Shown: piece after piece, positions 1-7,072 of the stretch
Numbering within the stretch: the first letter of the stretch is position 1
How the letters are laid out: each line of letters opens with the position of its first letter
Source of the DNA: Paenibacillus sp. LHD-117
GTDB lineage: Bacteria > Bacillota > Bacilli > Paenibacillales > Paenibacillaceae
Direction: 5' to 3'
DNA: 64,000 nt
NCBI RefSeq assembly: GCF_030929555.1
Contig: NZ_JAVFVT010000037.1
Coordinates: forward strand, 1 to 64,000
Notes under the pieces: generated by a model
The model's database searches: none
Seen by the model: the letters and a program-made list of their open reading frames with translations, nothing else
What the model was told of the DNA's origin: nothing
Position numbers and translations under genes: made by a program

Positions 1-190
1 CAATTCGCGTATCCGGTATTAGCATTCGTTTCCGAATGTTATCCCAGTCTTACAGGCAGGTTACCTACGTGTTACTCACCCGTCCGCCGCTAACCATCAG
101 GAGTGCAAGCACTCCATCAAGTCCGCTCGACTTGCATGTATTAGGCACGCCGCCAGCGTTCGTCCTGAGCCAGGATCAAACTCTCCATAA
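1..190 (-). rRNA. 16S rRNA, 5' end (partial)
   Basis: The reverse complement carries the universal bacterial 16S start AGAGTTTGATCCTGGCTCAG near 163-184, followed by the first variable region. The gene reads leftwards and leaves the window at base 1, so only its first ~190 nt are present. The 5' boundary (about 190) is estimated from the usual TTATGGAGAGTTTGATC start of Firmicutes 16S. Confidence 0.97.
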
Positions 191-251
191 AGGTGTTTGA
201 CTTGCTCAAATCGATACTAGCTTGTATTGCATTGTTTGGATTTGACGTGAT

Positions 252-275
252 CCATTTGTTCAGTTTTCAAAGAAC
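252..275 (-). promoter_or_regulatory. boxA-like antitermination element of the rrn leader
   Basis: On the minus strand this reads GTTCTTTGAAAACTGAAC and continues into the leader. It is the conserved sequence found before 16S and 23S genes in Bacilli and matches boxA (TGCTCTTT core), where NusB-S10 load to prevent premature termination of rRNA transcription. Confidence 0.7.
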
Positions 276-407
276 TTGTTTACCGTCAGGCGTTTGCCGT
301 GACAAGTACATATCTTATCAGCTTCTCAACTTCGTGTCAAGCATTCGTTTCACATTTTGTTGTGACTCGTTTGTCTCAAGCGCCGTGTCTCAGAAGCGAC
401 AAGAAAT

Positions 408-436
408 AATATACCACGGGCCCAAACGAATTACAA
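408..436 (-). promoter_or_regulatory. Candidate rrn promoter proximal to 16S
   Basis: Minus strand: -35 TTGTAA (431-436), 17-nt spacer, -10 TATATT (408-413). It lies about 220 bp before the 16S gene, a normal distance for a Bacillus-type rrn promoter. Confidence 0.6.
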
Positions 437-593
437 CTTGAAGTTTCTTACAAATGAATCCGGCGTAATCGGATAGCCATAAACCGGATGTGACCTCTGC
501 CGATGTGACCTCTGTTTATGCCTCGTGATCCCTAACACTTCTTCTTATTAGATAATCGGCCAATTGAAGATCTCTAATCAACTCGAGAACATC

Positions 594-621
594 ATATTAT
601 TAGGAGTTAACTCGCTCGCAA
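594..621 (-). promoter_or_regulatory. Candidate distal rrn promoter
   Basis: Minus strand: -35 TTGCGA (616-621), 16-nt spacer, -10 TAATAT (594-599). It would form a tandem pair with the promoter at 408-436, as usual for rrn operons. Weaker match than the proximal one. Confidence 0.4.
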
Positions 622-660
622 GAACTTCTCCCTGCTTCTTCTATTATAATCAGGATGCGC

Positions 661-696
661 AAAAAAACGGACAGAGCAAGCCGCTCCATCCGTTTC
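661..696 (-). terminator. Rho-independent terminator of pcrA-ligA
   Basis: On the minus strand the stem AAACGGA...TCCGTTT is followed by a run of seven T residues. It lies about 30 bp past the ligA stop and separates that operon from the rrn promoters. Confidence 0.85.
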
Positions 697-726
697 TCTC
701 GTTAACCTTTCTTGCTATATCGCGAT

Positions 727-2742
727 TCAAGCCTCTCCTAATAAACGCAATAGCTCCGCCTCGTCGTCGATTACCGTCACGCCAAGATCCCGCGCTTTGG
801 TCAGCTTGCTGCCTGCGCTGTCGCCCGCGACGACGAAGTCCGTTTTCTTCGAGACGCTTCCCGAGATCTTCGCCCCGCAGGCTTCCAGCCTGCGGGCCGC
901 TTCGTCGCGCGTCATCGTCGGCAACGTTCCCGTCAGCACGACCGTCTTGCCGCTGAACACGCTATCGACGCGAACGACAGGCGGTTGCTCCGCTTCGGCC
1001 TTCACGCCGTAAGCCCGCATTCTGGCAATACTCTCAGCATAGGTCGGATTGGCAAAAAATCCGACGATGCTCTCCGCCACGATGCCGCCGATATCCGGCA
1101 GGCCGACAAGCGCCTCCGCCGTGGCCGCCATGATCGCGTCCAAATCGCGATAGTGGTCAGCTAGCATTTTGGTCGTAGCTTTGCCCGTATTCGGGATACC
1201 AAGCGCGAACAAAAACGCCGCCAGATCACGATCCTTCGACTTCTCCAGTGCCTCGAGCAGCTTCGTCGCCTTCTTCTCCCCGAATCGCTCCAGCTTGATC
1301 AGATCGTCGAAGCTAAGCGCGTACAGATCCGCCGGATCCCGGACTTCGCAATCCGCGTATAGCTGCTCGGCCGTCATGATGCTGAACGATTCAATGTCCA
1401 TCGCGTCGCGCGAAGCGAAATGCGTGATACGGCCGATGATTTGCGGACGGCAGCCCAAATTATTGTTGCAGAACAAATGCGCGCCCCGCTGCTCGAGTTC
1501 CGTTCCGCAGGACGGGCAAACGATCGGGAATACGATCTCCCCGCCGGGTTCGTCGTCGGCTTTGCCCAATATTTCGGGAATAACGTCGTTCGAACGGCGA
1601 ATGGTCACCAAAGTGCCTAGCGCGTGCTTTAGGTTTTTGCGCTCAATGTCGCCGATATTGTTGAGGGTGCAGTTCTGAACCGTGACGCCGGCGAGCTCGA
1701 CGGCTTCGACGCGTGCTACCGGCGTGATTTTGCCGGTACGGCCCACTTCCCATGACACGGATTCCAGAACGGTTGTCGTTTCCTCCGCCTCAAACTTGAA
1801 GGCGACGGCCCAGCGCGGGAACTTGTCCGTATAGCCGAGCACTTCCCTCGTTCTCATGTCCGTCAGCTTCACGACGGCGCCGTCGATCAGGAAGTCGAAC
1901 GTATCTCGGCGAGAAGCAATCTCGGTGAGCTCCGCCTGCACTTCTTCAATCGTATCCACGTACTTCACGTACGGATTCACCTTAAACCGATTGTCGCGCA
2001 GGAACTGCTGCAATTCCTGATGATCTTTAAACGATACGCCTTCCGAGTAACCGATATTATAGATAAAAGCATCCAGCTTCCGCTCCGCCGTCACAGCCGG
2101 ATTCAGGTTGCGCAGCGCACCTGCCGCCGCGTTCCGCGCGTTCTTCAGAGGCTCGACGGCGGTTTCGTTATATTTGGCAAGCACGGACAAGCCCATAATG
2201 CCTTCGCCTTGCACTTCGATCAGACCGTTCTTGAACGGAATCGTCAGCGGAACCGATCGGATCGTGCGGACCTGCTGCAGAATGCCCTCGCCTACCGTAC
2301 CGTTGCCCCGCGTCGAGGCTTGCACGAGATTGCCGTTCTCGTACGTGAGATTAAGCGTCAGGCCGTCGAACTTCAGCTCAATGACATAACTAGGCTGAGG
2401 TAAAGGCTCGACGCCCGGATTCTTCGCGTTATAGTCCGCGACCGCCTTCTGAACGCGAGCATGCCAAGCGAGCAGATCCTCATGATCCTGCGCCTTATCG
2501 AGGCTCCACAAACGCGCCCGGTGGCGATGCGGATCGAAACCCTTCAGCAGCTCGCCGCCCACGCGCACCGTCGGCGATTCCGGCAGCGTTACGCCTTCCG
2601 TTGCTTCCAAGGCGAGAAGCTCATCGTAGAGCTTGTCGTAATCCACATCGCTAACCCTCGGATTGTCCATCGTATAATAATGATAGTTGTGCTCGGTAAT
2701 GAGCGCGATTAGCTCTTGCATCCGTTCTGACCCAGCGTTCAC
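727..2742 (-). CDS. ligA: NAD+-dependent DNA ligase LigA
   Basis: Seals nicks during replication and excision repair using NAD+. The adenylation motif KFDG (a KxDG site) sits near residue 124 and gives the nucleophilic lysine. It is followed by the OB fold, a zinc-finger cysteine set (CPSCG...C...C, ~residues 405-430), helix-hairpin-helix repeats and a C-terminal BRCT domain (SGKTVVLTG...GAKISGSVSKKTDFVVAG). The frame is open from a TTG at 2760, but that TTG is part of the Shine-Dalgarno GGAGGAGG. I therefore place the start at GTG 2742, giving 671 residues, the family norm. It is the second gene after pcrA (96-bp gap) and probably co-transcribed with it. The terminator at 661-696 closes the unit. 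Confidence 0.97.
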   Translation of the reverse strand: MNAGSERMQELIALITEHNYHYYTMDNPRVSDVDYDKLYDELLALEATEGVTLPESPTVRVGGELLKGFDPHRHRARLWSLDKAQDHEDLLAWHARVQKAVADYNAKNPGVEPLPQPSYVIELKFDGLTLNLTYENGNLVQASTRGNGTVGEGILQQVRTIRSVPLTIPFKNGLIEVQGEGIMGLSVLAKYNETAVEPLKNARNAAAGALRNLNPAVTAERKLDAFIYNIGYSEGVSFKDHQELQQFLRDNRFKVNPYVKYVDTIEEVQAELTEIASRRDTFDFLIDGAVVKLTDMRTREVLGYTDKFPRWAVAFKFEAEETTTVLESVSWEVGRTGKITPVARVEAVELAGVTVQNCTLNNIGDIERKNLKHALGTLVTIRRSNDVIPEILGKADDEPGGEIVFPIVCPSCGTELEQRGAHLFCNNNLGCRPQIIGRITHFASRDAMDIESFSIMTAEQLYADCEVRDPADLYALSFDDLIKLERFGEKKATKLLEALEKSKDRDLAAFLFALGIPNTGKATTKMLADHYRDLDAIMAATAEALVGLPDIGGIVAESIVGFFANPTYAESIARMRAYGVKAEAEQPPVVRVDSVFSGKTVVLTGTLPTMTRDEAARRLEACGAKISGSVSKKTDFVVAGDSAGSKLTKARDLGVTVIDDEAELLRLLGEA

Positions 2743-2838
2743 GATTGAATCCTCCTCCAATTGGCGATTTCGTACTATTGCGGCTTAACCTGAGACCCCG
2801 GCTTGCCATTACGATTGACGGCGTTAACCGTTGGCAAC

Positions 2839-5226
2839 CTAAACCTTCTTGATCGGCGCGAAGCCGGCGAGCAGCCGTTTGATGCCGACAGGCGCCGGGA
2901 ATGCGACCTGCAGCTCCATGTCGTTCCCCGTCCCCTTGACGGAAACGACGGTGCCTTCGCCCCACTTGCCATGGGCGACGCGGTCGCCGGCCGCGAAATC
3001 GCCGCCGCCGGGAGCGGAGGCTCCGCCTGCAGCCGCCGCTCCCGCCGTCTTGGCCGCGCGGGCCGCATCCAGGGAGGTGGTGACGCGCACGCCTCCGCCT
3101 CCTCCGCCCGCGGCGGCTCTGCCGCTCCCCGCCCCGAAGCCCGGGGAGCGCGCGCCTGTGTTAGGCGCGGCCTGCGAAGCGCCGCCGCCGAAGCGTCCAG
3201 GCGCCGAGCGGCCGTAACCCCCTCCGCCGCCAAAGCCGCCATTGCCACCGCCTCCGCCGATGGCGGTGGAAACGCCTTGTTTCACGACATCCGGGATCTC
3301 GTCCAGGAAACGCGAAGGCATGTTCATGCTCGTCCGGCCGAAGAGCGTCCGCATGCGGGCGCAGGTCAAGTACAGCTGCTTCTCCGCGCGGGTGATGCCT
3401 ACGTAGGCCAGCCGCCGCTCCTCCTCGAGCTCCTCGTTGTCGTTCAGCGCGCGGCTATGCGGGAAGACGGATTCTTCCATGCCGATAATGAACACGATCG
3501 GGAACTCCAGCCCTTTGGCGCTGTGCATGGTCATCAGGACGACGGCGTCGTCCGCGTTTTTTTCTTCTTCCTCGTCCTTACCCATGGAGTCGATGTCCGC
3601 GATGAGCGCCAGATCGGTCAGGAACGCGACGAGCGACTTGTCTTCGTTCCGTTCCTCGAAGTCCATCGTGACGGAGAGGAACTCGTCAATATTTTCGATG
3701 CGAGCCTTGGATTCGAGCGTATTCTCGCGCTGCAGCTCCATACGGTACTGCGACAGCTCCAGCACCTTCTCCGTCAGCTCCGTCACCGTCAAATAGTCGA
3801 CCATCGCCGTCAAGTTATAAATGAGACCGTAAAATTCGACGAGCAGCGTCCGCGTCCGGCCGTTCACTTCGAGATCGCCCAGATCGCCGAGCACTCTGTA
3901 GATCGACACGCCCCGTCTGGCAGCCTCTTCCTCCAGCTTGCCCACCGTGGTGTCGCCGATACCTCGCTTCGGCACGTTAATGATGCGCGTCAGGCTGATG
4001 TCGTCGTCCGGATTGGACATAAGGCGAAGGTACGCGAGCAAGTCCTTAATCTCCTTGCGATCGTAGAACTTGATACCGCCCACGATCTGGTACGGAATAT
4101 CCGATTTGATGAGGATTTCCTCGATGACCCGCGACTGCGCGTTCGTCCGGTACAGGATCGCGTGATCGGAGAAACGGCGTCCTTTGTTTACGTTTTTGCG
4201 AATTTCGCCCGTTACGTAATACCCTTCGTCATGCTCCGAATCGGCCTGGTACAGCGAAATTAAGTCCCCAGGGCCTTGATCCGTCCACAGCTTCTTCGGC
4301 TTGCGGCCCGAATTCAGCTTGATGACCGCGTTCGCCGCGTCCAGAATGTTCGCCGTCGACCGGTAGTTCTGCTCGAGCATAATCGTGCGGGCTTCCGGAT
4401 AATCGCTTTCGAAGTTAAGAATGTTCGTAATGTCCGCTCCGCGCCACCGGTAGATCGACTGGTCGCTGTCGCCTACCACGCAGATGTTGTGATGTTTATC
4501 GGCCAGCATGCGGCAGAGCATGTATTGCGCGCGGTTCGTATCCTGATATTCGTCGACGTGGATGTAACGGAACTTGTTCTGGTAAAACTCCAGCACCTCG
4601 GGCATTTCCTTGAACAGCCGGATCGTCATCATGATGAGGTCGTCGAAGTCCAGCGAATTGTTGCTCTTGAGCCGCTTCTGGTACATTTCGTACACCTTGG
4701 CCACGATGCCGTCGAAATAGTCCCCGACCTTCTCCTCGAACTTCTCGGGCGAGATCAGTTCGTTTTTCGCGCTGCTCATCGACGCTTGTACCGCCTTCGG
4801 TTCGATCTTCTTCGTGTCGACATTCAGATCCTTCATGCAATTCCGGATGACGGAAAGCTGATCCGATGAGTCCAGAATGGAGAAATTCGACGTGAAGCCG
4901 ATCCGGTCGATATCCTTGCGCAGGATGCGCACGCACATGGAGTGGAACGTCGATACCCAAATATCCCGTCCGGAAGGTCCGACGAGCGCGCTTACCCGCT
5001 CTTGCATTTCCCTTGATGCTTTATTCGTAAACGTAATCGCCAGGATACTCCATGGTGCGACGCGTTTCTTCTCGATTAAATAAGCAATGCGGTGCGTGAG
5101 CACTCGCGTCTTGCCGCTGCCCGCCCCGGCCATGATGAGCAAAGGCCCGTCGGTCGCCTGAACAGCCTCGCGCTGCGGCGGATTCAGCTTCTGCACCGCC
5201 TGTTCGATGCCGATATGATTGAACAT
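2839..5226 (-). CDS. pcrA: ATP-dependent DNA helicase PcrA (UvrD/Rep family)
   Basis: Essential SF1A 3'-5' helicase acting in nucleotide excision repair, transcription-replication conflicts and plasmid replication. The Walker A motif GAGSGKT is at residues 34-40, with the Q-motif LNPPQREAV before it. Motif II (VDEYQDTN, ~225) and motifs IV-VI (QNYRS; MTMHSAKGLEFPIVF; VGITRAEKQLYLT) follow. The total is 795 residues, somewhat long because of an unusual Gly/Ala-rich linker (~residues 655-745) before the C-terminal Tudor-like RNA polymerase-binding module (GDRVAHGKWGEGTVV). ATG start with AAGGAG upstream. In Bacillus the order is pcrB-pcrA-ligA; here pcrB lies 12 kb away beyond an inserted island. 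Confidence 0.97.
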   Translation of the reverse strand: MFNHIGIEQAVQKLNPPQREAVQATDGPLLIMAGAGSGKTRVLTHRIAYLIEKKRVAPWSILAITFTNKASREMQERVSALVGPSGRDIWVSTFHSMCVRILRKDIDRIGFTSNFSILDSSDQLSVIRNCMKDLNVDTKKIEPKAVQASMSSAKNELISPEKFEEKVGDYFDGIVAKVYEMYQKRLKSNNSLDFDDLIMMTIRLFKEMPEVLEFYQNKFRYIHVDEYQDTNRAQYMLCRMLADKHHNICVVGDSDQSIYRWRGADITNILNFESDYPEARTIMLEQNYRSTANILDAANAVIKLNSGRKPKKLWTDQGPGDLISLYQADSEHDEGYYVTGEIRKNVNKGRRFSDHAILYRTNAQSRVIEEILIKSDIPYQIVGGIKFYDRKEIKDLLAYLRLMSNPDDDISLTRIINVPKRGIGDTTVGKLEEEAARRGVSIYRVLGDLGDLEVNGRTRTLLVEFYGLIYNLTAMVDYLTVTELTEKVLELSQYRMELQRENTLESKARIENIDEFLSVTMDFEERNEDKSLVAFLTDLALIADIDSMGKDEEEEKNADDAVVLMTMHSAKGLEFPIVFIIGMEESVFPHSRALNDNEELEEERRLAYVGITRAEKQLYLTCARMRTLFGRTSMNMPSRFLDEIPDVVKQGVSTAIGGGGGNGGFGGGGGYGRSAPGRFGGGASQAAPNTGARSPGFGAGSGRAAAGGGGGGVRVTTSLDAARAAKTAGAAAAGGASAPGGGDFAAGDRVAHGKWGEGTVVSVKGTGNDMELQVAFPAPVGIKRLLAGFAPIKKV

Positions 5227-5266
5227 GATTGAACTCCTTTGTTCGCCATTTTGTTCGCCTATTCAC

Positions 5267-5296
5267 AGTTTAGACAACGACCCGTCCCCATGTCAA
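5267..5296 (-). promoter_or_regulatory. Sigma-A promoter of pcrA-ligA
   Basis: Minus strand: perfect -35 TTGACA (5291-5296), 18-nt spacer, -10 TAAACT (5267-5272), about 40 bp before the pcrA start. pcrA thus has its own promoter and does not depend on readthrough from pcrB. Confidence 0.7.
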
Positions 5297-5364
5297 TTTA
5301 GAGATCGCGAAATTATCGGGCCTATTCATCATGACAGATGCCGTGCCCGTACAGGACAGTATCC

Positions 5365-5373
5365 CATACATTA
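5365..5373 (+). promoter_or_regulatory. Possible late mother-cell sigma -10 motif
   Basis: CATACATTA fits the SigK -10 consensus CATANNNTA (and the SigE CATACANT) and ends 32 bp before the ATG at 5406, a suitable distance. I find no good -35 partner, so this is only a hint that the gene is expressed in the mother cell during sporulation. The next gene has the same kind of motif. Confidence 0.3.
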
Positions 5374-5405
5374 TTGCACGAAGCGGAATCTGAGGAGACA
5401 TTGCG

Positions 5406-5855
5406 ATGAAAAAAAAGAAACACAACAAAATTAAGCACAGCCCCAGCAAACTTCATCTTAATGTCGTCCCCAGCTTCAGGAAAAGCAATATGAAACTGCG
5501 TCCCTTAAAAAAGAAAAAAAGATGCCTCTCGGAGAGCATCTTTTGCGAGAGGACCTTTTTTAATGTGGAGACGACGGATGAAAATAAATATTTGCCTGTT
5601 CAGGACACTTCGACAAAAGCGACTTATTCCTATGCGGTAATCAATAAAGGGAATTTCCCCGCCGTCGCTAAAATCCAAATTAGTCCGAATGCGAGAAATT
5701 ACGCCGACGACACTGAGCAACCCGTTGACGCCGGCGAAACCGTCGTGCTGGTCCCGAATCGATTCCTCCGTTACACCCGGCTTGCGGTACGTTCCGAAAG
5801 ATCGGATGAATCGACGATCGTAGACGTTTACTTTCAGTCGCAAGAAGTCAAATAA
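5406..5855 (+). CDS. Small protein with Lys-rich N-terminus and DUF6385-like C-terminal domain
   Basis: 149 residues, no signal peptide or membrane segment. Residues 1-40 are extremely basic (MKKKKHNKIKH..., LKKKKR). Residues ~65-149 form a beta-rich domain that aligns with the end of the next protein: TYS..V.N.G, LVPxxFLxYTRLAxRS, then TIxDVxF. I recall this domain as DUF6385, found in Paenibacillaceae and Clostridia beside glycosyltransferases, but could not search for it. The ATG has a good ribosome binding site (GAGGAGA, 8 nt). A strong hairpin with a T-tract on the minus strand lies inside the coding sequence (5518-5543). Biochemical role unknown; a surface or spore-coat structural role is my inference from the neighbours. 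Confidence 0.65.
   Translation: MKKKKHNKIKHSPSKLHLNVVPSFRKSNMKLRPLKKKKRCLSESIFCERTFFNVETTDENKYLPVQDTSTKATYSYAVINKGNFPAVAKIQISPNARNYADDTEQPVDAGETVVLVPNRFLRYTRLAVRSERSDESTIVDVYFQSQEVK
5518..5552. other. Intragenic alternative hairpins with minus-strand terminator character
   Basis: AAAGATGC (5518-5525) pairs with GCATCTTT (5536-5543), while CCTCTCG (5525-5531) can instead pair with CGAGAGG (5546-5552), so the two stems exclude each other. Read on the minus strand, the first stem is followed by T7-C-T6, a strong intrinsic terminator. It lies inside an open reading frame on the plus strand, which is unusual. Confidence 0.6.
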
Positions 5856-5903
5856 ATGTGTTCGTATTGTTAGTTATCCATACAAGCCGCTCCTTCCTTT
5901 CCA

Positions 5904-5912
5904 CATAGCATA
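5904..5912 (+). promoter_or_regulatory. Possible late mother-cell sigma -10 motif
   Basis: CATAGCATA matches the SigK -10 pattern CATANNNTA and ends 42 bp before the TTG start at 5955. No convincing -35 is present. Its value is that the same pattern also precedes the neighbouring paralogue at a similar distance. Confidence 0.3.
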
Positions 5913-5954
5913 AAAAGAAATAAATGAATCTTTATGCCAAAGGAGAGATGCGAC

Positions 5955-6776
5955 TTGCCTAACTTTAGTACATTTAATACGAATCCCGACGACTTGCGTA
6001 CTTTAATTTTCGGTCAGGATGCTACCGCGAGCGCCAAAGCGTTAGCCACAACAACGAGCGGACAATTATTGAACGTAACGATGGACGGTACGATCAGCGC
6101 CGTAATGGGCACCACGATTACGGCAGGTACCTTGAGCACGGTCAATAGCGTACTTGGCACCACCATTACCGCAGGTACTTTGAGCACGGTCAATAACGTA
6201 CTCGGCGCCACCATTACCGCAGGTACCTTGAGCACAGTAAACAGCGTGCTCGGCACCACGATTACCGCAGGCACCTTGAGTACGGTCAATAACGTGCTCG
6301 GCGCCACCATTACCGCGGGTACCTTGAGCACAGTAAACAGCGTGCTCGGCGCCACGATTACCGCAGGCACCTTAAGCACGGTCACCAGCGTGCTCGGCAC
6401 CACGATTACAGCGGGCACTCTCAGCAGCGTTACCTCGATTTCGCAAAAAAGCTTCCAGGAGATCGAAAGACAAGACGTCATTACGGCGAATGCGTTCACG
6501 GCGCTTAGCGCGGTAACGACCAGCGTGTTCGGCACCTATTCCTTCTTCGTATACAACCAGGGACCGGGAGCGAACAAAGTGGACGCCCGCGTTGAAATTA
6601 GCGCCGACGGCTCGAACTGGTACGCCAATGTCGATACGGTAACCGGCATATCGACCGGCTCGGTCGACGTGTTAGTGCCTTCCAAGTTTTTGAAGTATAC
6701 GCGTCTTGCTTACCGCTCCAGCTCTACCGGCAATCCAACCACGATCGATGTATTTTTTAACGGTCAGGGAACGTAA
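5955..6776 (+). CDS. Thr/Ser-rich 16-residue-repeat protein with DUF6385-like C-terminal domain
   Basis: 273 residues in three parts. An N-terminal segment (PNFSTFNTNPDDLRTLIFGQD...) precedes seven tandem 16-residue repeats with consensus VLGTTITAGTLSTVNS (nt 6102-6437). The C-terminal domain is shared with the preceding protein (LVPSKFLKYTRLAYRS, TIDVFF). The frame is open from an ATG at 5934, but that ATG lies before the AAAGGAGAG ribosome binding site, so I choose TTG 5955. There is no classical signal peptide. The regular TxTAGTLSTV pattern suggests a beta-solenoid or fibre, and each repeat offers 6-7 Thr/Ser side chains. With eight glycan-related genes downstream, it is the likely acceptor of O-linked sugars; this is inference. 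Confidence 0.75.
   Translation: MPNFSTFNTNPDDLRTLIFGQDATASAKALATTTSGQLLNVTMDGTISAVMGTTITAGTLSTVNSVLGTTITAGTLSTVNNVLGATITAGTLSTVNSVLGTTITAGTLSTVNNVLGATITAGTLSTVNSVLGATITAGTLSTVTSVLGTTITAGTLSSVTSISQKSFQEIERQDVITANAFTALSAVTTSVFGTYSFFVYNQGPGANKVDARVEISADGSNWYANVDTVTGISTGSVDVLVPSKFLKYTRLAYRSSSTGNPTTIDVFFNGQGT
6102..6437 (+). repeat. Seven tandem 48-bp coding repeats
   Basis: Each 48-bp unit encodes 16 residues beginning V(L/M)G(T/A)TITAGTL. Units 2-3 and 4-5 alternate TT...NN with AT...NS, giving a 96-bp higher-order repeat and so growth by block duplication. The units are in frame and highly similar in DNA, so repeat number probably varies between strains. Confidence 0.95.
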
Positions 6777-6782
6777 ATTCGA

Positions 6783-6987
6783 GTTCAAAAAGTTCGGTTT
6801 TCAGCACCGAGAAGGTTGGATGAAGCTAGGAAATGAGGATCGGAGCGTAGGTAAGCCTACGTGAGAACCTGAAATGTTTCCGAAGGAAACATACTTCGAA
6901 AGCATATGCTTGTTCCGGCTGAATTCAAGATTCGATGTCGAATTAACTTCTTGAAATACTTCGTGATCAAAAGCGGACTTTTTGAAC
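6783..6987. repeat. 205-bp MITE-like structured inverted-repeat element
   Basis: The element starts GTTCAAAAAGTTCGGTTTT and ends with the imperfect complement AAAAGCGGACTTTTTGAAC, that is, terminal inverted repeats. Inside are four dyads: CGTAGG/CCTACG (6846-6861), ATGTTTCC/GGAAACAT (6874-6892), the palindrome AAGCATATGCTT (6900-6911), and TTCAAGA/TCTTGAA enclosing ATTCGATGTCGAAT. There is no open frame of note, no transposase and no clear target duplication. It sits between the repeat-protein gene and the glycosyltransferase operon. It could be a non-autonomous mobile element or a multi-hairpin RNA. Confidence 0.7.
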
Positions 6988-7007
6988 TACCTCTATAAAG
7001 AGAGAAG

Positions 7008-7046
7008 AATACATGGACTCCTGTTAGGGGATGCCATGTATTTTTC
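7008..7046 (+). terminator. Terminator or attenuator before the glycosyltransferase operon
   Basis: AATACATGG (7008-7016) pairs with CCATGTATT (7034-7042), followed by a T-run. It ends only 27 bp before the GTG start of the first glycosyltransferase. It either terminates the transcript of the upstream small genes or attenuates entry into the glycosyltransferase genes. Confidence 0.75.
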
Positions 7047-7072
7047 GCCATTAAGGACAGGGAGGCTGGTCC

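Larger units (their letters stand above)
191..726 (-). promoter_or_regulatory. rRNA operon leader and promoter region
   Basis: This gene-free 535-bp stretch between 16S and ligA holds the rRNA leader with a boxA-like element (252-275), two candidate sigma-A promoters (408-436 and 594-621) and the ligA terminator (661-696). Short open frames inside it overlap these signals and have no ribosome binding site, so I do not call them genes. Confidence 0.75.

Noticed and set aside
193..441. 82-codon open frame on the plus strand in the rRNA leader
   Set aside because: It runs antisense through the boxA element and rrn promoter, has no ribosome binding site and no family features.
2803..4263. 486-codon plus-strand open frame opposite pcrA
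   Set aside because: Antisense to a conserved gene in GC-rich DNA; composition is dominated by Arg, His and Asp as expected for a shadow frame.
6102..6437. CRISPR-like array
   Set aside because: The 48-bp units are contiguous, without unique spacers, and are in-frame coding repeats.
6014..6535. 173-codon minus-strand frame across the 48-bp repeats (VPAVIVVPSTL repeats)
   Set aside because: It arises automatically because the repeat unit is a multiple of three; no start signal, and the plus-strand frame has a ribosome binding site and a conserved C-terminal domain.
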